Part shown: positions 6,133 to 8,446 of the stretch, in pieces
How the letters are laid out: the number at the start of each line of letters is the position of its first letter
How positions within the stretch are numbered: the stretch's first letter is position 1
The notes under the pieces: model-generated
The model's input: the letters and a program-made list of their open reading frames with translations, nothing else
Told to the model about the DNA's origin: nothing
Database searches by the model: none
Program-made: the position numbers and the translations under genes
Source of the DNA: Comamonadaceae bacterium
GTDB taxonomy: Bacteria > Pseudomonadota > Gammaproteobacteria > Burkholderiales > Burkholderiaceae_C
NCBI GenBank assembly: GCA_947454695.1
Contig: CANGMW010000104.1
Location: 1-8,446, forward strand
DNA: 8,446 bases
Direction of reading: 5' to 3'

Positions 6133-6633
6133 ATGCCGAGTTTTGTACATCTTGATTACCCCGCCTCACACCCGGGTGTTGAGCGTTTTGAGTCCGCGAT
6201 GAGCGCCGCCGGCCAGTTCGGCAAAAAACTGGACAACGGCAAGGGCTTGGCGGGTGTTTTGCTCGCGGCCATGGCCGCATCTTTGTTGGTGGTGGCTGAC
6301 CAGTTGATCGAAACATGGGCCGATGACGGGCACATGATGGCAGCTTGGGTTTTGCTGTGGTTGGTCGCTTTCGCCGCATTGGCATTTCTGGCCCCCACCA
6401 CGCGTCAAATTTCCAGTTGGATTTTGCGTGCTTTGAATGCGTGGTCGAGCCGCATGGCCAGCCTGCGTGCTGACGAACGTCTTTGGGCCATGGCAAAACA
6501 GGACCCGCGCATCATGGCTGATTTGCGCTCCGCACAGGCCCGCACGGAAAATGAAGAAGCCCAGTCAGGTTTGCCACTGGCTTTAACCGCATCACTGGTT
6601 CATCAACCGGCGCGCTGGCTGTGGCATGTTTAA
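6133..6633 (+). CDS. Uncharacterised two-helix inner-membrane protein
   Basis: I do not recognise this 166-residue protein. Residues 1-37 are polar and probably cytoplasmic. Two hydrophobic segments follow, at about 38-57 (LAGVLLAAMAASLLVVADQL) and 68-87 (MMAAWVLLWLVAFAALAFLA), separated by a short acidic loop (ETWADDGH). Next comes a basic amphipathic region (RQISSWILRALNAWSSRMASLRADERLWAMAKQDPR) and a tail containing acidic residues. The positive charges after helix 2 suggest that both ends face the cytoplasm, with a short periplasmic hairpin. A good Shine-Dalgarno sequence and a predicted promoter support the ATG at 6133, and a strong terminator follows 22 bases after the stop, so it is probably monocistronic. 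It is divergent from a LysR regulator that may control it. There is no sign of an enzyme motif. Similar small proteins are annotated as hypothetical in Burkholderiales; I cannot name a family. Confidence 0.75.
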   Translation: MPSFVHLDYPASHPGVERFESAMSAAGQFGKKLDNGKGLAGVLLAAMAASLLVVADQLIETWADDGHMMAAWVLLWLVAFAALAFLAPTTRQISSWILRALNAWSSRMASLRADERLWAMAKQDPRIMADLRSAQARTENEEAQSGLPLALTASLVHQPARWLWHV

Positions 6634-6648
6634 CGAATTAATCTGTTG

Positions 6649-6678
6649 AAAAAAGCCGCCTTTAAGGCGGTTTTTTTT
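6649..6678. terminator. Bidirectional intrinsic terminator
   Basis: CCGCCT-TTA-AGGCGG forms a six-bp GC-rich stem at 6656-6670, flanked by an A-run (6649-6654) and a T-run (6671-6678), so it can work on both strands. It closes the two-helix protein gene and isolates the bactofilin operon. Confidence 0.9.
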
Positions 6679-6747
6679 GGCTGGAACGTGCGCTTAGACA
6701 CAAAGTATGGACATCAAGCGCTACCAGTGATACGATTCGCAAAAAAT

Positions 6748-6764
6748 CTATTTGTGAAAAATAG
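6748..6764. promoter_or_regulatory. AT-rich inverted repeat upstream of the bactofilin operon
   Basis: CTATTT-GTGAA-AAATAG is a perfect 6-bp dyad with a 5-base spacer in an AT-rich patch, seven bases upstream of a candidate -35. It might be an operator or an AT-rich upstream promoter element. Function is inference from symmetry and place only. Confidence 0.25.
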
Positions 6765-6770
6765 TAAAAA

Positions 6771-6798
6771 TTGTCGGGCTCTGTTACGGCAATAAAGT
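6771..6798 (+). promoter_or_regulatory. Weak candidate promoter of the bactofilin operon
   Basis: TTGTCG (6771-6776) and TAAAGT (6793-6798), 16 bases apart, each match four of six consensus positions. Transcription would start only a few bases before the ATG at 6811, which would favour the next in-frame ATG at 6832 as the real start of the first gene. Confidence 0.3.
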
Positions 6799-6810
6799 TA
6801 AAGTTCAACT

Positions 6811-7461
6811 ATGAAGACTTATAGAGCGGGGATGAGTGAGCTGATTCAGCCCACCATTTCTCTAAGTTACCCCAAACGCAAAGGCCAACATCTGTTGGAG
6901 CTTTTTGGCAAAGTTGCGGCTTTTGGCCTGTTGTGTGGCGCCTTCTTTTGGTTGGGTCAGCAGTTTCCGGCGGCGTCGACGGAGGTCGGTGCAGCGCCAA
7001 GCCGAATTGCGAAGGCCGATGTCCTCTCGCCATCCGGCAAAGCCGACAAAACGACCGTCATGGCGGCGGCTGATGCAACAGCTTTTGAGGACAAAGAGCT
7101 CGATGGCATACAAATTCAAACCTTCACCCTCAAGCCCGATGCGGTGGTGCCTGGTGAGTTGGACTACGAATTGGTACTCGCCAACAACGGGGCGAAACTG
7201 ATCGGAGAGATGAAGCTAGTGGTTCAGGGAGAGATGGACGGTAAGCCCATGGTGTGGACTTACCCGGATGATGCACGGCCCACGGATCAACACATCAAGC
7301 TCAATGTGAGTCGGTATCTGAAAACTGCGGGGGCTGTGCAACTGCCCAGCAAGTTTGTACCGCAAAAAGCAGCGCTCAAGCTGCAGCAAGACAACGGTTT
7401 GCGTGCAAGTCGCGTGGTGCAAATTGTGGGGAATGCCAATAACGGCTTACCTTATCGTTAA
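6811..7461 (+). CDS. Single-pass membrane protein with periplasmic domain, upstream of bactofilin
   Basis: This 216-residue protein has a short cytoplasmic N-terminus containing KRK at 22-24, one transmembrane helix at about 29-49 (LEL FGKVAAFGLLCGAFFWLG), a low-complexity Ala/Ser/Lys-rich linker to about 95, and a beta-rich domain to the C-terminus (IQIQTFTLKPDAVVPGELDY, KLIGEMKLVVQG, VQLPSKFVPQKAALKL). The pattern of a value like PGxLxYxLxLxN, then GxMxLxVxG, then LPxxFxP resembles the C-terminal domain of proteins such as DUF6776 that often sit beside bactofilin genes in betaproteobacteria; this is a recollection of pattern and not a search result. The long coiled coil I associate with that family is not evident. 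The start is uncertain: ATG 6811 has no good Shine-Dalgarno, while ATG 6832 (residue 8) has AGAG five bases upstream. The bactofilin gene follows after 17 bases, so the two are surely co-transcribed and may work together. Confidence 0.7.
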   Translation: MKTYRAGMSELIQPTISLSYPKRKGQHLLELFGKVAAFGLLCGAFFWLGQQFPAASTEVGAAPSRIAKADVLSPSGKADKTTVMAAADATAFEDKELDGIQIQTFTLKPDAVVPGELDYELVLANNGAKLIGEMKLVVQGEMDGKPMVWTYPDDARPTDQHIKLNVSRYLKTAGAVQLPSKFVPQKAALKLQQDNGLRASRVVQIVGNANNGLPYR

Positions 7462-7478
7462 CCAATCGGGAACCTAGA

Positions 7479-7898
7479 TTGAAAAAAATCAAAATGACCG
7501 GTGTGATTCCAGCCTCCTCCCGAGTCCAGGGAAATATTGATTTTTCTGGCGGCTTATGGGTGGATGGTGATGTCGTGGGAAATCTGCGTGCCATCAGCCA
7601 GGGAGGCGGTCAGAACATGGTTGTCATCAATGGCAATGCCAGTGTGGTGGGTGACATTGAGGCGGATTATGTGGTCGTGTACGGCCGCGTGAGCGGCAGC
7701 ATTCGCGCAAAAGAATCTCTCGAAGTGGGCGCCCATGCGGAAATCAGCAATGGCGATATTGCCTATAAAAACATCATGGTGGTCGAAGGCGCATTGGTGT
7801 CCGGCAAAATGTTCCTGATGGGCGCAGAAAGCAAGAAGCCCAAAGCTGTACCTTCACCCAAAGACAAACGTGTGAAGTTGGTCAATCAAGTGGCCTGA
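7479..7898 (+). CDS. Bactofilin (polymer-forming cytoskeletal protein)
   Basis: This 139-residue protein is a bactofilin: a short basic N-terminal tail, a right-handed beta-helix core at about 8-115 made of repeating short strands with glycine turns (RVQGNIDFSGGLWVDGDVVGNL, VVINGNASVVGDIEADYVVVYGRVSGSI, KESLEVGAHAEISNGDIAYKNIMVVEGALVSGKM), and a Lys/Pro-rich tail. Bactofilins polymerise without nucleotides into filaments at the inner membrane and organise cell-wall enzymes or polar structures. Length is normal for the family. The start is TTG at 7479, supported by GGGA seven bases upstream; the in-frame ATG at 7494 (residue 6) has only an A-run before it. The preceding membrane protein gene probably supplies a partner or anchor. 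A terminator follows 13 bases after the stop, so the operon is two genes. Confidence 0.93.
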   Translation: MKKIKMTGVIPASSRVQGNIDFSGGLWVDGDVVGNLRAISQGGGQNMVVINGNASVVGDIEADYVVVYGRVSGSIRAKESLEVGAHAEISNGDIAYKNIMVVEGALVSGKMFLMGAESKKPKAVPSPKDKRVKLVNQVA

Positions 7899-7911
7899 GT
7901 TAACGGCAGCG

Positions 7912-7941
7912 AAAAAAAAGCCACCCCAGGGTGGCTTTTTT
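7912..7941. terminator. Bidirectional intrinsic terminator between bactofilin and pckG
   Basis: GCCACC-CCAG-GGTGGC makes a six-bp stem at 7920-7935, flanked by an A-run (7912-7919) and a T-run (7936-7941). It serves both the plus-strand bactofilin gene and the converging minus-strand pckG. Confidence 0.9.
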
Positions 7942-7943
7942 GT

Positions 7944-7959
7944 TGGCTAGGGCTAGCCA
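7944..7959. repeat. Perfect 7-bp dyad containing two CTAG tetramers
   Basis: TGGCTAG-GG-CTAGCCA lies just past the pckG stop and just before the shared terminator. As RNA on the minus strand it could form a 5-bp stem with a 6-base loop. CTAG is usually rare in proteobacterial genomes, which makes the pair noticeable. No function can be assigned. Confidence 0.3.
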
Positions 7960-7962
7960 GCG

Positions 7963-8446
7963 TCAGGCGGCCAGGCGCTTGGCAATTTGGTGTTTGATGG
8001 TGATGAGCTCCTCGGGCATGTTGTGTGCCAGTTGCTGGAACAACTCATCGTGCAAAACCAACTCTTTGGTCCAGGCGGCTTTGTCGATGTGTGTGACTTT
8101 GTGGAACTGTTCAGCGCTGAAGTTCAGTCCGGTCCAGTTAAGTTCGGCATAGTTGGGGCTCACGCCAAACACGTGTTCCGTGCCTTGCGCGTCACCCTCA
8201 ATCCTGTCAATCATCCACTTGAGAACCCGCATGTTTTCGCCGTAACCGGGCCAGACAAACTTGCCGTCTTCGCCTTTGCGGAACCAGTTGGTCGTGTAGA
8301 TGCGCGGCAACTTGACGGAAGCTTTCGCCAGTTTGCTGCCCAAGTTGAGCCAGTGTTGGAAGTAGTCGCTCATGTTGTAGCCGGTGAAAGGCAGCATGGC
8401 AAACGGATCGCGGCGCACCACACCTTCTTGGCCGACGATGGCTGCG
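7963..8446 (-). CDS. pckG: Phosphoenolpyruvate carboxykinase (GTP), C-terminal part (5' end outside window)
   Basis: The minus-strand frame is open from the window edge and ends with TGA at 7963-7965, giving about 160 C-terminal residues of a protein normally near 600 or more. It reads through VVRRDPFAMLPFTGYNMSDYFQHWL, then NWFRKGEDGKFVWPGYGENMRVLKWMIDRI. The latter is the guanine-nucleotide pocket of GTP-type PEP carboxykinases: the aromatic residues of WFRK, KFVWPG and PGYGEN correspond to the three that sandwich the guanine ring, and the Asn of GEN contacts it. A Tyr replaces the usual third Phe, a mild change. The enzyme interconverts oxaloacetate plus GTP with PEP, CO2 and GDP at the gluconeogenic branch point. 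The apparent start at 8421 (GTG) is an internal Val codon. The gene converges on the bactofilin operon and shares its terminator. Confidence 0.95.
   Translation of the reverse strand, partial: AAIVGQEGVVRRDPFAMLPFTGYNMSDYFQHWLNLGSKLAKASVKLPRIYTTNWFRKGEDGKFVWPGYGENMRVLKWMIDRIEGDAQGTEHVFGVSPNYAELNWTGLNFSAEQFHKVTHIDKAAWTKELVLHDELFQQLAHNMPEELITIKHQIAKRLAA

Overview
The window looks like chromosomal DNA of a GC-rich betaproteobacterium, most likely Burkholderiales/Comamonadaceae (Limnohabitans-, Rhodoferax- or Polaromonas-like). This rests on the gene families present: a Bug/TctC-type solute receptor, a CaiB/BaiF CoA-transferase next to glutaryl-CoA dehydrogenase, a bactofilin and a GTP-type PEP carboxykinase. 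The genus is inference. Nothing indicates a mobile element, phage, CRISPR array, tRNA or rRNA. No gene-free stretch exceeds about 180 bases, and no gene shows an obvious frameshift; the genes at the two edges are cut only by the window.

Layout. (1) 1-1646, plus strand: the 3' end of glutaryl-CoA dehydrogenase (gcdH), then a class III (CaiB/BaiF) CoA-transferase. Together they suggest activation of glutarate to glutaryl-CoA and its oxidative decarboxylation to crotonyl-CoA. (2) 1643-4064, minus strand: a tightly packed three-gene operon transcribed flavin reductase, then EamA/DMT transporter, then Tat-exported Bug-type receptor. Both internal junctions are 4-base ATGA overlaps. The operon meets the CoA-transferase tail to tail, the two stop codons sharing one TTAA. 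(3) 4065-4166: a divergent intergenic region with two perfect short dyads. (4) 4167-4985, plus: an exported zinc peptidase of the M14 murein-peptide-amidase type. (5) 5008-5997, minus: a LysR-type regulator, with a T-N11-A dyad just upstream of it. (6) 6133-6633, plus: an unrecognised two-helix membrane protein with a good promoter and ribosome binding site, closed by a strong terminator. (7) 6811-7898, plus: a single-pass membrane protein with a periplasmic domain, followed 17 bases later by a bactofilin (TTG start) and a terminator. (8) 7963-8446, minus: the 3' end of PEP carboxykinase (pckG), converging on that same terminator.

The best leads are modest. One is the small bactofilin plus membrane-protein pair, possibly a cell-shape or envelope module. 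Another is the uncharacterised two-helix protein divergent from a LysR regulator. The third is the tightly coupled flavin reductase/exporter/receptor operon. I do not see convincing evidence for a wholly new system.
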